Origin: Lachnospiraceae bacterium UBA1748
GTDB lineage: Bacteria > Bacillota > Clostridia > Lachnospirales > Lachnospiraceae
Assembly (NCBI GenBank): GCA_002314855.1
Contig: DCHQ01000016.1
Location: forward strand, 81,240-101,239
DNA: 20,000 nt
Reading direction: 5' to 3'
The position numbers and the translations under genes are program-made. Below, piece after piece: positions 1 to 7,845 of this stretch (positions within the stretch are counted from its first letter, which is position 1; each line of letters starts with the position of its first letter). The notes below the pieces were generated by a model that had not been told where the DNA came from, ran no database searches, and was given only the letters and a program-made list of their open reading frames with translations.

Positions 1-43
1 AAGTACGCTTCGCGAACTTTATCTTCTACCATCAATTAAAAAT

Positions 44-74
44 GGGCTTTGAAATTCTGCGAACTTCAAAGCCC
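44..74 (-). terminator. Rho-independent terminator of galE
   Basis: A perfect 10-bp inverted repeat (GGGCTTTGAA at 44-53, TTCAAAGCCC at 65-74) has an 11-nt loop. Read on the minus strand it is followed by ATTTTTAATT. It lies 17 bases past the galE stop, so it probably ends the galE operon. Confidence 0.85.
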
Positions 75-90
75 TTGTAATTAGGTGGAC

Positions 91-1089
91 TTATTTAAAT
101 GTCTGAGCAAATCTCCATGAGTCCTTGCACATACGCTCCAGGTCATACTTTGCTTCCCATCCAAGCTCTTCCCTGGCTTTCGCTGGGTTAGCGTAACATG
201 TTGCAATATCTCCTGCTCGTCTTTCCTTAATCTTATAAGGAATCTTAACTCCGTTGGCTGCTTCAAAAGCTTTAACTATATCAAGTACTGAATATCCGTT
301 ACCTGTACCTAAGTTATAAATGTTAACGCCTGTTGTAGATGTAACCTTATCTACAGCATTGACATGACCCTTGGCAAGATCAACTACATGTATATAATCA
401 CGAACTCCTGTTCCATCTGGTGTATCATAATCATCACCAAATACTCCAAGCTCAGGAAGCTTTCCTACAGCTACCTGCATAATATATGGCATAAGGTTAT
501 TAGGAATACCATTAGGCTTCTCTCCAATAAGAGCACTCTCATGAGCTCCGATTGGATTAAAGTAACGAAGAAGAACTACGCTCCAATCCTTATCTGGAAC
601 ACAAAAGTCTGATAATATCTGCTCAAGCATAAGCTTGGTACTTCCATATGGATTAGTAGTATGAAGAGGAAAATCCTCTGTGATTGGAACTGTTGCAGGA
701 TTACCATAAACAGTTGCTGATGATGAGAAAATAATTCTCTTACAGTTGTACTCATTCATGAGCTCGCAAAGATTAAGTGTTCCTGTAATATTATTGTTGT
801 AATACCATAAAGGCTTCTGAACAGATTCGCCAACTGCCTTAAGTCCTGCGAAATGAATAACAGCATCAAAAGTATTCTCTTCAAACACAGGTCTCATAGA
901 TTCTTTATCAAGCATATCTGCCTTGTAGAACTTAACATCCTTGCCTGTTATAGACTTAATCTTATCAACAACATCTATCTGCGAATTAAAAAGGTTATCA
1001 AATATGACTACCTCATGACCTTTATTCAATAACTCCACACAAGTGTGCGAGCCAATATATCCTGTACCACCAGTTACTAATATTTTCAT
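91..1089 (-). CDS. galE: UDP-glucose 4-epimerase
   Basis: This enzyme interconverts UDP-glucose and UDP-galactose with bound NAD, in the Leloir pathway and for supply of galactosyl precursors; it is cytosolic. The 332-residue protein has the usual GalE length. It opens with the Rossmann motif GGTGYIGSHT, carries SSSATVYG near residues 122-129, and has the catalytic Tyr/Lys pair in YGSTK near 148-152. The ATG at 1089 is chosen: an in-frame TTG three bases earlier is closer to AGGAGG, while the ATG has AGGAGG at an 8-nt spacing. It lies 60 bp after a membrane-protein gene on the same strand and is closed by a terminator, so it is probably the last gene of that operon. No good separate promoter was seen in the gap. 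Confidence 0.95.
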   Translation of the reverse strand: MKILVTGGTGYIGSHTCVELLNKGHEVVIFDNLFNSQIDVVDKIKSITGKDVKFYKADMLDKESMRPVFEENTFDAVIHFAGLKAVGESVQKPLWYYNNNITGTLNLCELMNEYNCKRIIFSSSATVYGNPATVPITEDFPLHTTNPYGSTKLMLEQILSDFCVPDKDWSVVLLRYFNPIGAHESALIGEKPNGIPNNLMPYIMQVAVGKLPELGVFGDDYDTPDGTGVRDYIHVVDLAKGHVNAVDKVTSTTGVNIYNLGTGNGYSVLDIVKAFEAANGVKIPYKIKERRAGDIATCYANPAKAREELGWEAKYDLERMCKDSWRFAQTFK

Positions 1090-1152
1090 CAATATAACCT
1101 CCTAATAACTTCTTGCTAATATACTAATACAATGCCCCTTAGTTTTATTGCA

Positions 1153-2280
1153 TTAAAACTCATCTTTATCCTTCTTGTATTTATTAAGTCCTTTAAAACC
1201 TGCTATTTCCATTACCACTCCTACAGTAGCAAATAATATAAGGCACACTATACCAGCCCCAACGTCCCCTTCGACATTACCCGAACCAAACATACCAAAT
1301 AGGCCTAGCGCACTAAAACCTAGGAAAAACAGGCCCACCATCACAAGACCCTGGGCATTCTTATATTTCTTATACTGCTCCGTAAATTCATACGGAGTTT
1401 TAAGCTTCATACCCTTCTCTTCTCGCTCATCAAAAATTCTTTCAACTTCTCGAGCTGCGCTATAGGTATCAGTGTTGGTCTCTTCACTATAAAGCTCAAT
1501 CGCTTCTTCCATCTTGCTATCTTCATAGTTCTGCTCGATATATTCTTCAAGTTCCTCTTCCGAATCGAATCGTCCTTTCTTTTTAGGGAACACTCCTGAA
1601 AAATCATATTCATCTCTATTAAGTGGAACTGAGATATCAACTGGATCAATTTTTATTATACCATTTTTATAAGCGTATACACGATTGTTGTAATTAGTAC
1701 GATTCGCTGGTTCATTATGGAACAATATTTTGCTGTTATGCATATATATAAAATTGAAGTATTCCATAATTTCTTCATCTTTTATGTGGCTACATATACG
1801 AGCCTCGGTTCCATTATAAAGTCTGAGAGATATGTATGCATAACTGCTATTCTTGTTTTGAACAATGCCTTTGTACATCCAGGCTATCTCGCCATATGAA
1901 ACAATACCGCTTCCTGGAGACACTATTAATTTATCAGTAAAGTATGTCTCCGAATGATAACCATAAAGATCATACTCATATTTCTTAAGAGTGTTATTTT
2001 CCAAGTGAATTAAAAGATTATTTTCGTCATACTTGTTAATAACTGCCTGATATTTTTTCTTTCCATTTATATATGAAGCAAAAAAGAAAAAAAGAATTGG
2101 GGCAAACATAAGACAAAGAAGCACTGCCATAACAACTAGCGTAGGATCAGTCGGATCCGCTATTAATGCAGATATAACGGGAACAGCTATGCTTATAAAA
2201 ATTAAAAGCAAAAAAAACAGAACCACTACTCCCGCTACGCCATTTTCTCCTTTATATTTAAAATTGATATTATTGTTCAT
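1153..2280 (-). CDS. Four-helix membrane protein with soluble central domain, paralogue A
   Basis: I do not recognise a named family. The 375-residue protein has two hydrophobic helices near residues 17-40 and 48-71, a soluble stretch of about 240 residues, and two more helices near 311-331 and 341-361. In the soluble part, YFTDKLIV (103-110) followed by VSYGEIAWMYK and SLRLYNG resembles the strand pattern of bacterial PH-like (YcxB/bPH2) domains; this is inference only. A charged block FPKKKGRF plus an acidic helix (SEEELEEYI) lies at about 221-238. It is clearly homologous, over its whole length, to the next gene upstream, so the two arose by tandem duplication. The start is ATG, with a modest GGAAAG ribosome site. 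It sits in a probable operon with galE, but that alone does not assign a function. Confidence 0.75.
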   Translation of the reverse strand: MNNNINFKYKGENGVAGVVVLFFLLLIFISIAVPVISALIADPTDPTLVVMAVLLCLMFAPILFFFFASYINGKKKYQAVINKYDENNLLIHLENNTLKKYEYDLYGYHSETYFTDKLIVSPGSGIVSYGEIAWMYKGIVQNKNSSYAYISLRLYNGTEARICSHIKDEEIMEYFNFIYMHNSKILFHNEPANRTNYNNRVYAYKNGIIKIDPVDISVPLNRDEYDFSGVFPKKKGRFDSEEELEEYIEQNYEDSKMEEAIELYSEETNTDTYSAAREVERIFDEREEKGMKLKTPYEFTEQYKKYKNAQGLVMVGLFFLGFSALGLFGMFGSGNVEGDVGAGIVCLILFATVGVVMEIAGFKGLNKYKKDKDEF

Positions 2281-2362
2281 AGCTTTCCATCCCTATTCTT
2301 CTATAACTATTCTTATATAACTTTTCTTATATTAATTATTCTTCTACGCTCTTTCTCTAGCC

Positions 2363-3475
2363 TTATTTATGGTCTTCCATATTAGTCTTGGAGCCACTAT
2401 TAAATGCAGTCGCTACTACTGTGAATACTGCCATAGATATCATAAAGCTTCCGATTAAAGCAAATTTAACAAGGTCACTACTGTCTTCATCAATCATAGC
2501 ACCTGTTGCACCAAAGAATGCTAATAACATAACAAATATAACAAATGTAATTGCACTCCTTATTCTATTTGATTTGTATCCTTTGGTATATTCACGAGGA
2601 GTCTCTAGCACCCTACCTTTATTATTTCTCTCATTAAAAATTCGCACGATTTTTTTGGTTGCGCTTTTATCATCCACGCCAGTCTCTTCGATATAAAGCA
2701 AGACAGCTTCCTGCATACTATAATAATCATAATTACGAGAAATGTATTCTTCAAGTTCCTCCTCAGAATTAAAACGTCCTTTCTTCTTAGGAAAGACTCC
2801 TGAGTAATCATATTCATCTTTATTTAATGGTTCCGAAATATCAACAGGATCAGTTATTTTTAAAATACCCTTTTTGTATCCATATACACGATCATTATAT
2901 TTCTTAGGATTACCAGAATCTAAACCAAATAGAATTTTACTATTATGCATGAAAATAAAATTGAAGTACTCCATCAGGTCTTCATCTTTTATATAACTGC
3001 ATATACGAACCGCTTTACCATTATAAAGACGAAGCGATATAAAAGAATAATTGCTCGTATTATTACTTGTTTCTCTATCTTTAAACATCCATGCTATTTC
3101 TTCGTAAGATACAACAGCTATATCTGGTACAACAATAAGCTTATCTGTAAAGTAAGTTGTGTACTCTGAAATGTTCTTATATTCATATGTCTTCAATAAA
3201 TTCTTTTCAAGATGTACCTTAAGATTGTCTAGACCATATTTGTCAATCATCGCATTGTATTCTTTTCGTCCTGAAAGCGAAATAATGATTGGTGCGCCGG
3301 CAGTCATAATAACAACAAAAGCCACTAATATAAAAAGGAATATGCTAGTGGCCGTCATATCAGAAGACAAAAAACTAGGTATGAGAATCCCTAAGAAAAA
3401 GGCAATAAAAATAAGAGGTATAATCACTGACCATGTGAAGATTTTATCTCTTCTTTTTAAATTAATTTTATTCAT
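2363..3475 (-). CDS. Four-helix membrane protein with soluble central domain, paralogue B
   Basis: This 370-residue protein is a tandem paralogue of the gene that follows it. Topology is the same: helices near residues 13-36 and 43-66, a soluble central domain, then helices near 306-326 and 336-358. Shared blocks include YFTDKLIV, SYEEIAWMFK, SLRLYNG, MEYFNFIFMHNSKILF and VFPKKKGRF followed by an acidic SEEELEEYI helix. The soluble domain is more conserved between the copies than the membrane segments, which suggests that it carries the function. The ATG at 3475 is preceded by AAAGGA at about 7 nt. It starts 12 bp after the stop of the 76-residue gene, so the two are probably co-transcribed. 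Function unknown; a PH-like core is possible but unproven. Confidence 0.75.
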   Translation of the reverse strand: MNKINLKRRDKIFTWSVIIPLIFIAFFLGILIPSFLSSDMTATSIFLFILVAFVVIMTAGAPIIISLSGRKEYNAMIDKYGLDNLKVHLEKNLLKTYEYKNISEYTTYFTDKLIVVPDIAVVSYEEIAWMFKDRETSNNTSNYSFISLRLYNGKAVRICSYIKDEDLMEYFNFIFMHNSKILFGLDSGNPKKYNDRVYGYKKGILKITDPVDISEPLNKDEYDYSGVFPKKKGRFNSEEELEEYISRNYDYYSMQEAVLLYIEETGVDDKSATKKIVRIFNERNNKGRVLETPREYTKGYKSNRIRSAITFVIFVMLLAFFGATGAMIDEDSSDLVKFALIGSFMISMAVFTVVATAFNSGSKTNMEDHK

Positions 3476-3487
3476 ATACTTAATCCT

Positions 3488-3718
3488 TTAAAAGAACTCG
3501 CAGCCGTTTCTTGTAGGCGCCTCTTCACCAGAAACGAAACTCGCTCTGAAATTCATGGTGCATTCTCTAAGCTCCATCTCACCATCTATATAAGGCTGAT
3601 ACATTTTCATTATACCTGGTGCACAGCCGTCACATCCACCCTCAATATTTCCGACTGATTCCGCTACTATACGTTCACGTTCTTCTTTAGTTGTATCCTT
3701 AATAAGTAAGCTCTGCAT
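3488..3718 (-). CDS. Small conserved-looking Cys-containing protein (76 aa)
   Basis: This 76-residue soluble protein has cysteines at positions 29, 32, 53 and 73, including the tight motif GGCDGCAPG. The pattern would allow metal or thiol chemistry, but no function can be assigned. It has a strong ribosome site (GAGGAGG, about 4 nt before the ATG), few hydrophobic residues and no signal peptide. It is the first gene of the probable operon with the two paralogous membrane proteins and galE. Its leader contains repeats of the tRNA-Gly 3' end (see findings). The protein resembles short clostridial hypothetical proteins I have seen, but I cannot name the family. Confidence 0.75.
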   Translation of the reverse strand: MQSLLIKDTTKEERERIVAESVGNIEGGCDGCAPGIMKMYQPYIDGEMELRECTMNFRASFVSGEEAPTRNGCEFF

Positions 3719-3776
3719 ACTGCCTCCTCAAAATTTTCAAACCCGCTCTCCAACAAACAGTAAAAAAAAGTGTGCA

Positions 3777-3805
3777 AGAGAGCCGGGTGTAATCACCCGC
3801 TCTCT
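3777..3805 (-). terminator. Possible weak terminator or attenuator hairpin upstream of the 76-aa gene
   Basis: A GC-rich stem (AGAGAGC, one bulged base, GGGTG; loop TAAT; complementary strand) spans 3777-3805. On the minus strand it is followed after 7 nt by eight T (3762-3769). The gap before the T run makes it non-canonical. It may act as an attenuator together with neighbouring complementary segments. Confidence 0.45.
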
Positions 3806-3870
3806 AAGAAAAACTAAAAAAGTGAGTTCCAATGGAAACTCACTTTTGTTTTTCTAAGAGAGCGGGTGAT
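3792..3870. repeat. 79-bp imperfect palindrome overlapping the tRNA-Gly 3' end
   Basis: The arms 3792-3814 and 3848-3870 are complementary at 22 of 23 positions. The outer 14 bases (ATCACCCGCTCTCT and its complement) match exactly. The right arm includes the last 10 bases of tRNA-Gly. A separate terminator hairpin sits in the middle. Confidence 0.85.
3817..3846 (-). terminator. Terminator of the tRNA-Pro/tRNA-Gly operon (bidirectional in form)
   Basis: The stem AAAAGTGAGT...ACTCACTTTT has a short inner TCC/GGA extension, one bulged base and a 3-nt loop. On the minus strand it continues TTAGTTTTTC after the stem; on the plus strand it is followed by GTTTTTC. It lies about 15 bases past tRNA-Gly. 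Confidence 0.8.
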
Positions 3871-3931
3871 GGGAATCGAACCCACGTGTACAGCTTGGAA
3901 GGCTGTCATTCTACCATTGAACTACACCCGC
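3861..3931 (-). tRNA. tRNA-Gly (anticodon TCC)
   Basis: The 71-nt tRNA folds on the minus strand. The acceptor stem GCGGGTG/CACCCGC is perfect, the anticodon arm is CAGCC-TTCCAAG with TCC as anticodon, and the T arm is GTGGG-TTCGATT-CCCAT. The discriminator is U and no CCA is encoded. It is the second gene of a tRNA operon with tRNA-Pro 15 bases upstream. Its 3' end is repeated downstream in inverted and direct form. Confidence 0.95.
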
Positions 3932-3946
3932 ATATTAATATAAAAG

Positions 3947-4021
3947 TCGGGGTGACAGGATTCGAACCTGCGACCCCCTGGTCCCAAACCAGGTGCTCTA
4001 GCCAAACTGAGCCACACCCCG
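3947..4021 (-). tRNA. tRNA-Pro (anticodon TGG)
   Basis: This 75-nt tRNA has a perfect acceptor stem CGGGGTG/CACCCCG and an anticodon arm CCTGG-TTTGGGA-CCAGG. The anticodon TGG gives Pro. The T loop is TTCGAAT, the discriminator is A, and no CCA is encoded. It is first in the operon, about 30 bases after a consensus promoter. Confidence 0.95.
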
Positions 4022-4051
4022 ATGTTGTCGTCTGTTCTTGACGCAAGATTT

Positions 4052-4080
4052 ATTATATGCATGGTCAAAAGAAATGTCAA
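4052..4080 (-). promoter_or_regulatory. Consensus SigA promoter of the tRNA-Pro/tRNA-Gly operon
   Basis: On the minus strand TTGACA (4075-4080) and TATAAT (4052-4057) are separated by exactly 17 bases. Both hexamers are perfect matches to consensus. The expected start of transcription is about 23 bases before tRNA-Pro. Confidence 0.9.
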
Positions 4081-4111
4081 CAACTTTTTTATATTTTTTT
4101 GTTTATTTTTT

Positions 4112-6814
4112 TTATTCTTGCAAATATGCCTTCCATTCATCCACTATTTTAATGCATTCATCGATATCATATTCTTCCACTGAACCTGTTAAAATTTGCA
4201 GGAACTGACATTCATCGCCGTCATCATATTCGTAGTTTTGGATTTTCTCCACAACCTCATCAATAATGAGCGTATCCATTTCATTAAGTGCCTCAATAAG
4301 TTCATCAAGCAGCTTCATTGTACTATTTCTGTCAGCCTTAACAGACTCTGTTTTTTGTAATTCATCAGGGAATACCCTGCTAAGTGAATCTTTTACCTTA
4401 AGCAAATCCTTAAGAAGTTCTTCTGTATTACTTTCAATAAAAGAAATATCCCTGCTATCACCTGCCTGCTCGAGTCTAGCAGCAAAACCAGATAAATTAT
4501 CGGCACCTATCTGCTTAGATGTACTCTTTAGTGAATGGACCTCTATAGTATAGTTCTGATAGTCTTTATTCTCATAATGAGTTCTAATAACACTAGCCTT
4601 TTTATCTATTCCGAGATAGTACTCTCTAAGAATTTTCATGTAGAGTGCTTCACTTCCAAGTAATTCAAGGGCAGACTTTACATTAAATCCCTCGCGAATA
4701 AGAATATCACTGGCCCCAGAAGTTTCACCTGATGCTTTCTTTCCTTCCTCCGTAGTCTTTGGTTTCTTATCCTTATCAACAGGCACAATTTTCTCTACCG
4801 GTAACCACTTCTTAATAATAGCCACAATTTTCTTAGTCTCAATTGGCTTAGCGACAAAATCGTTCATGCCTTCTTTAATAAACATTTCTTTGGCACCGCC
4901 AACTGCATTGGCAGTAAGCGCTATTATAGGTACCTCGGCGTAGCCCGGCACAAGTCTTCTAATGATATGAGTTGCCTCAATACCATCAACATCTGGCATC
5001 ATGTGATCCATAAAGATAATGTCGTATGTTTTGCCTCTAAGCTTCTCTATACACGCATTAGCGCTTTCAGCGACATCCACTTTCATATTAAGTGGCTCAA
5101 GTAGTCCCTTGGCTACTGTAAGATTGATAGCGTTATCATCAACAATAAGGATTTCTGCTTCTGGTGCTTCAAATGCAAAAACATCCTCTTCTGTCACTTC
5201 ATAAGAATCATCCTGAATTATTCCAAGTGCTGCATAGAATTTCTGTATAGTAACTGGTCTTCTAAGCACATGTATATTACTTTGCTTGAGGGAATTGTCA
5301 CCATCATAGTTATCAATAACAACAACTCTTAAATTTGGATATTTTTCAAACTTTCCAAGCATTTCATCAGTAAGAAGCTTTCTTTCTATAACGAAAGCTA
5401 CATTACCTGGTATATTTTTCATATTGTCTTCCGCAAGATCAATTACTGGAATATCGACTTCTGAAAGTTCGCGTGTAAGCTGCTCCTTAATATACTCGTT
5501 TGCAACAAGCATATAAACATGAAGATCTTTCTGCTCACACGATAATGCCTTACGTTCTTTAAATATCTTCTGAGGAATCTTAGTTGTAAAGGTACTACCT
5601 TTTCCATATTCACTTTCTACAGAAATTTCACCATGCATAAGGTCAAGAAGCTGTTTTGTAATGGCAAGACCAAGACCTGTACCTTCAATACTTCTATTAC
5701 GCTTGCTGTCGACCTGCTGGAAAGACTGGAATAATTTTTCAAGATCTTCCGGCTTAATACCATTACCTGTATCAGATACAGCCATTGTGAACAAAGCTTC
5801 GTCTTCACCTGTTCTCTCGAAGCTAACCTTTAATTCAATTTTTCCACGCTGAGTAAATTTTACTGCATTAGTTAATAGATTAATTAAGATTTGATGGATA
5901 CGGATATTATCACCAATAAGTTCAACTGGTATATCGTATGGTACATCAACAATAAAAGTTAAATCCTTAGTTCCAATACGGCTGTTAACAAGGTTACTGA
6001 TATCAGCAAGCATCTCGCTAACATTATATGGAGTTTCAACGATTTCCATTTTTCCGGAATCAATTTTAGAGAAATCAAGAATATCGTTAATAATTGCAAG
6101 AAGATGCTTTCCTGATGACTGAATCTGATGTATATATGCTCTGGCTTCATCTGACATTTCTTCTCTTTCAGCCATCTCAGCCATACCAAGAACGGCATTC
6201 ATAGGAGTACGAATTTCATGGCTCATGTTAGCGAGAAAGTCCGACTTCTGAATGGCAGCCTGCATTGCTTCTTTACTAAGCTGCTGCGATAAATATGCAC
6301 TATAAGCCATATCTGAAATAACCTGTGCAAATTCATAAATAAACTGAGTTGAACGATCTATTGCAGCCTGCGGTATAATCTGAATTTCACTGGCTGCTTT
6401 TACAAATTCTTCTTCATCAACCTCAATCTCTCTAGCTACCTCTCGCATCTTATCCGGATCAATGGGCTGTGCCAAAACCTGACCACCAACAAAGCTTCCA
6501 ATCATTCTGTCGCCAAGCATAATTGGCGCAGCAAAATCAACCAGATGAGCATGACATTCATACGATACTGGCTTTTGTTTTTCAAGCGTTATATTGGCGC
6601 CATTACGGTCACAGTTCTCACATCTTTTTCGTCCCTTTTCGGATGTACGGCACATCTCAGAGCACATTCTGGAAAAGTTTGTACCCTTGGTGACTGGTAC
6701 ACCATTCTCGTTGGTGGTAATCGCAGCCATTCGTGCCATCTGCGCAAATGAATTCTGCATCTTCTGCAGAATTGAAGGACTAATTAAATCAACTAATGTT
6801 ACATCTTCATACAT
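4112..6814 (-). CDS. Hybrid sensor histidine kinase with PocR sensory domain, receivers and HPt domain
   Basis: A cytoplasmic phosphorelay protein of about 900 residues with no membrane helix. Counting from the ATG at 6814: a PocR-type ligand-binding domain at about 8-165 (Cys 51, 55, 65, 68 and 87, the last in ECHAHL, then GGQV). The HisKA motif NMSHEIRTPMN follows (phospho-His 199), then the HATPase domain (N box NLLTNAVKF, DTGNGI, GTGLGLAI at about 310-395). A degenerate receiver-like stretch lies at about 430-535. An intact receiver follows (Asp 559/560, phospho-acceptor Asp 603, Lys 656), then an HPt domain (His 760 in VHSLKS). A TTG at 6832 would add six residues, but neither start has a clear ribosome site. 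It lies close behind a receiver protein and is probably co-transcribed. The ligand is unknown; PocR domains are thought to bind small organic molecules. Confidence 0.9.
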   Translation of the reverse strand: MYEDVTLVDLISPSILQKMQNSFAQMARMAAITTNENGVPVTKGTNFSRMCSEMCRTSEKGRKRCENCDRNGANITLEKQKPVSYECHAHLVDFAAPIMLGDRMIGSFVGGQVLAQPIDPDKMREVAREIEVDEEEFVKAASEIQIIPQAAIDRSTQFIYEFAQVISDMAYSAYLSQQLSKEAMQAAIQKSDFLANMSHEIRTPMNAVLGMAEMAEREEMSDEARAYIHQIQSSGKHLLAIINDILDFSKIDSGKMEIVETPYNVSEMLADISNLVNSRIGTKDLTFIVDVPYDIPVELIGDNIRIHQILINLLTNAVKFTQRGKIELKVSFERTGEDEALFTMAVSDTGNGIKPEDLEKLFQSFQQVDSKRNRSIEGTGLGLAITKQLLDLMHGEISVESEYGKGSTFTTKIPQKIFKERKALSCEQKDLHVYMLVANEYIKEQLTRELSEVDIPVIDLAEDNMKNIPGNVAFVIERKLLTDEMLGKFEKYPNLRVVVIDNYDGDNSLKQSNIHVLRRPVTIQKFYAALGIIQDDSYEVTEEDVFAFEAPEAEILIVDDNAINLTVAKGLLEPLNMKVDVAESANACIEKLRGKTYDIIFMDHMMPDVDGIEATHIIRRLVPGYAEVPIIALTANAVGGAKEMFIKEGMNDFVAKPIETKKIVAIIKKWLPVEKIVPVDKDKKPKTTEEGKKASGETSGASDILIREGFNVKSALELLGSEALYMKILREYYLGIDKKASVIRTHYENKDYQNYTIEVHSLKSTSKQIGADNLSGFAARLEQAGDSRDISFIESNTEELLKDLLKVKDSLSRVFPDELQKTESVKADRNSTMKLLDELIEALNEMDTLIIDEVVEKIQNYEYDDGDECQFLQILTGSVEEYDIDECIKIVDEWKAYLQE

Positions 6815-6848
6815 ATATCTATATATCCCCAAACATTCTATGAATCAG

Positions 6849-7649
6849 CTATTTCCCAAGAATCTTCTCAATAGTCTCGAACAGTCGGTCCTTATCGATA
6901 GGCTTAAGCAAATACCCCTGTGGCTTAAGTCTTAATACTTCAGCTATTTTTTCTGTATCAGCAACTCCTGTTAAGAAAACAATAGGAATATCCTTAGCAC
7001 TGTCCATCTCACGTATATCCCTAAATACTTCTGGACCATTTTTAATAGGCATCTGATAATCGAGCAAAATAAGATCACATGCTTTTGTTTCAAGAAATCT
7101 CTCTGCCATACGACCATTTATCATAGTTGTAACATTGTACTTTTCTTCAAGCATAGCCTTAAGAATTTTAAGAACTTCCTTGTCATCATCAACAACAACT
7201 ATATGTTTTCTATTATTTCTTGCTTCCTCTTCTTCACGCCTTAACCGCTCCTCTTCGAGAAGTCTTTGCTTTTCTTTTTCTATGCCATCAACTATCTCAA
7301 AAACCTTCTGATAAATCATGGCGATTGTAACAGGTCTTGTAATAATAAGATCCACATAATTCTCAGACTCATTCTCCAAAAATGCTGCATTCTCTTCGTC
7401 AGCAATAACGATAATTGGAACATTCGCGCCCTGCTTACTCTTCTTAAGCTGCTTAAATAACGCAAGCTGAGAAATATCCTTATGCTCAAACACGGTAACA
7501 TATGCGTGAGGCTCAAATAAAACGTAATGTCTTGCAATATCATCCCAGTATTCTGTTGTGCTTATACACACAAAATTCTCCACACTATTTGTAAAAAAAT
7601 CTCTAACAATAGTATAGTTTTGACTATTAACTAATAGCTTATATTTCAT
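6849..7649 (-). CDS. Double-receiver response regulator, first receiver degenerate, no output domain
   Basis: The 266-residue protein has a receiver-like N-terminal domain (about 1-120) lacking the acidic pocket; VNSQN replaces the usual paired Asp and no phospho-acceptor Asp is seen in AYVTVFEH. A highly charged coiled-coil linker (about 122-147, rich in Glu/Arg) joins it to a canonical receiver (148-266) with Asp 154/155, phospho-acceptor Asp 197 in LLDYQMP, Thr 227 and Lys 249 in LLKP. No DNA-binding or enzymatic output domain is present. It probably signals through protein contacts or phosphorelay with the hybrid kinase, which follows after a short gap. It starts with an ATG after GGGGGAAAGG and has its own promoter. 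Confidence 0.88.
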   Translation of the reverse strand: MKYKLLVNSQNYTIVRDFFTNSVENFVCISTTEYWDDIARHYVLFEPHAYVTVFEHKDISQLALFKQLKKSKQGANVPIIVIADEENAAFLENESENYVDLIITRPVTIAMIYQKVFEIVDGIEKEKQRLLEEERLRREEEEARNNRKHIVVVDDDKEVLKILKAMLEEKYNVTTMINGRMAERFLETKACDLILLDYQMPIKNGPEVFRDIREMDSAKDIPIVFLTGVADTEKIAEVLRLKPQGYLLKPIDKDRLFETIEKILGK

Positions 7650-7685
7650 ACCTTTCCCCCTGTGGATATACTTATTGTTATCTAT

Positions 7686-7714
7686 ATTATCGTCACAAAA
7701 AGATATTATGTTAA
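7686..7714 (-). promoter_or_regulatory. Promoter of the receiver/hybrid-kinase operon
   Basis: On the minus strand TTAACA (7709-7714) and GATAAT (7686-7691) are separated by 17 bases. Each hexamer matches consensus at five of six positions. The start codon is about 37 bases past the -10 element. Confidence 0.7.
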
Positions 7715-7795
7715 TAAGAATCTACAAATATCTATATTTTTCGCATAAAAATACCAAGATTAGCGTTATACAATGTAGTAATAATCTACGAATTC

Positions 7796-7804
7796 TGTTA
7801 TAAT
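7796..7804 (+). promoter_or_regulatory. Extended -10 promoter of the plus-strand pair
   Basis: The sequence TGTTATAAT is a perfect extended -10 element (TGnTATAAT). No good -35 hexamer lies 16-18 bases upstream, as is typical for extended -10 promoters. It is about 40 bases before the first gene and divergent from the signalling operon's promoter. Confidence 0.6.
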
Positions 7805-7845
7805 TTAGTATATTTATTAGCAAAAGGAGAAAGGTGGGTTCTTTC

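Noticed and set aside
1143..1160. Inverted repeat GTTTTA/TAAAAC at the end of paralogue A as a terminator before galE
   Set aside because: The stem has only one GC pair and no T run on the minus strand, so it would not stop transcription.
1175..1465. Plus-strand open frames antisense to the membrane paralogues
   Set aside because: They follow the frame of real minus-strand genes, have no ribosome sites and give unlikely protein composition.
3735..3860. T-box riboswitch ahead of the 76-aa gene
   Set aside because: The leader contains tRNA-Gly end repeats, but no T-box AGGGUGGUACCGCG-like motif or specifier stem was found.
3832..4041. Small plus-strand open frame over the tRNA genes
   Set aside because: It is the reverse of the tRNA-Pro and tRNA-Gly genes; tRNA structure explains the bases.
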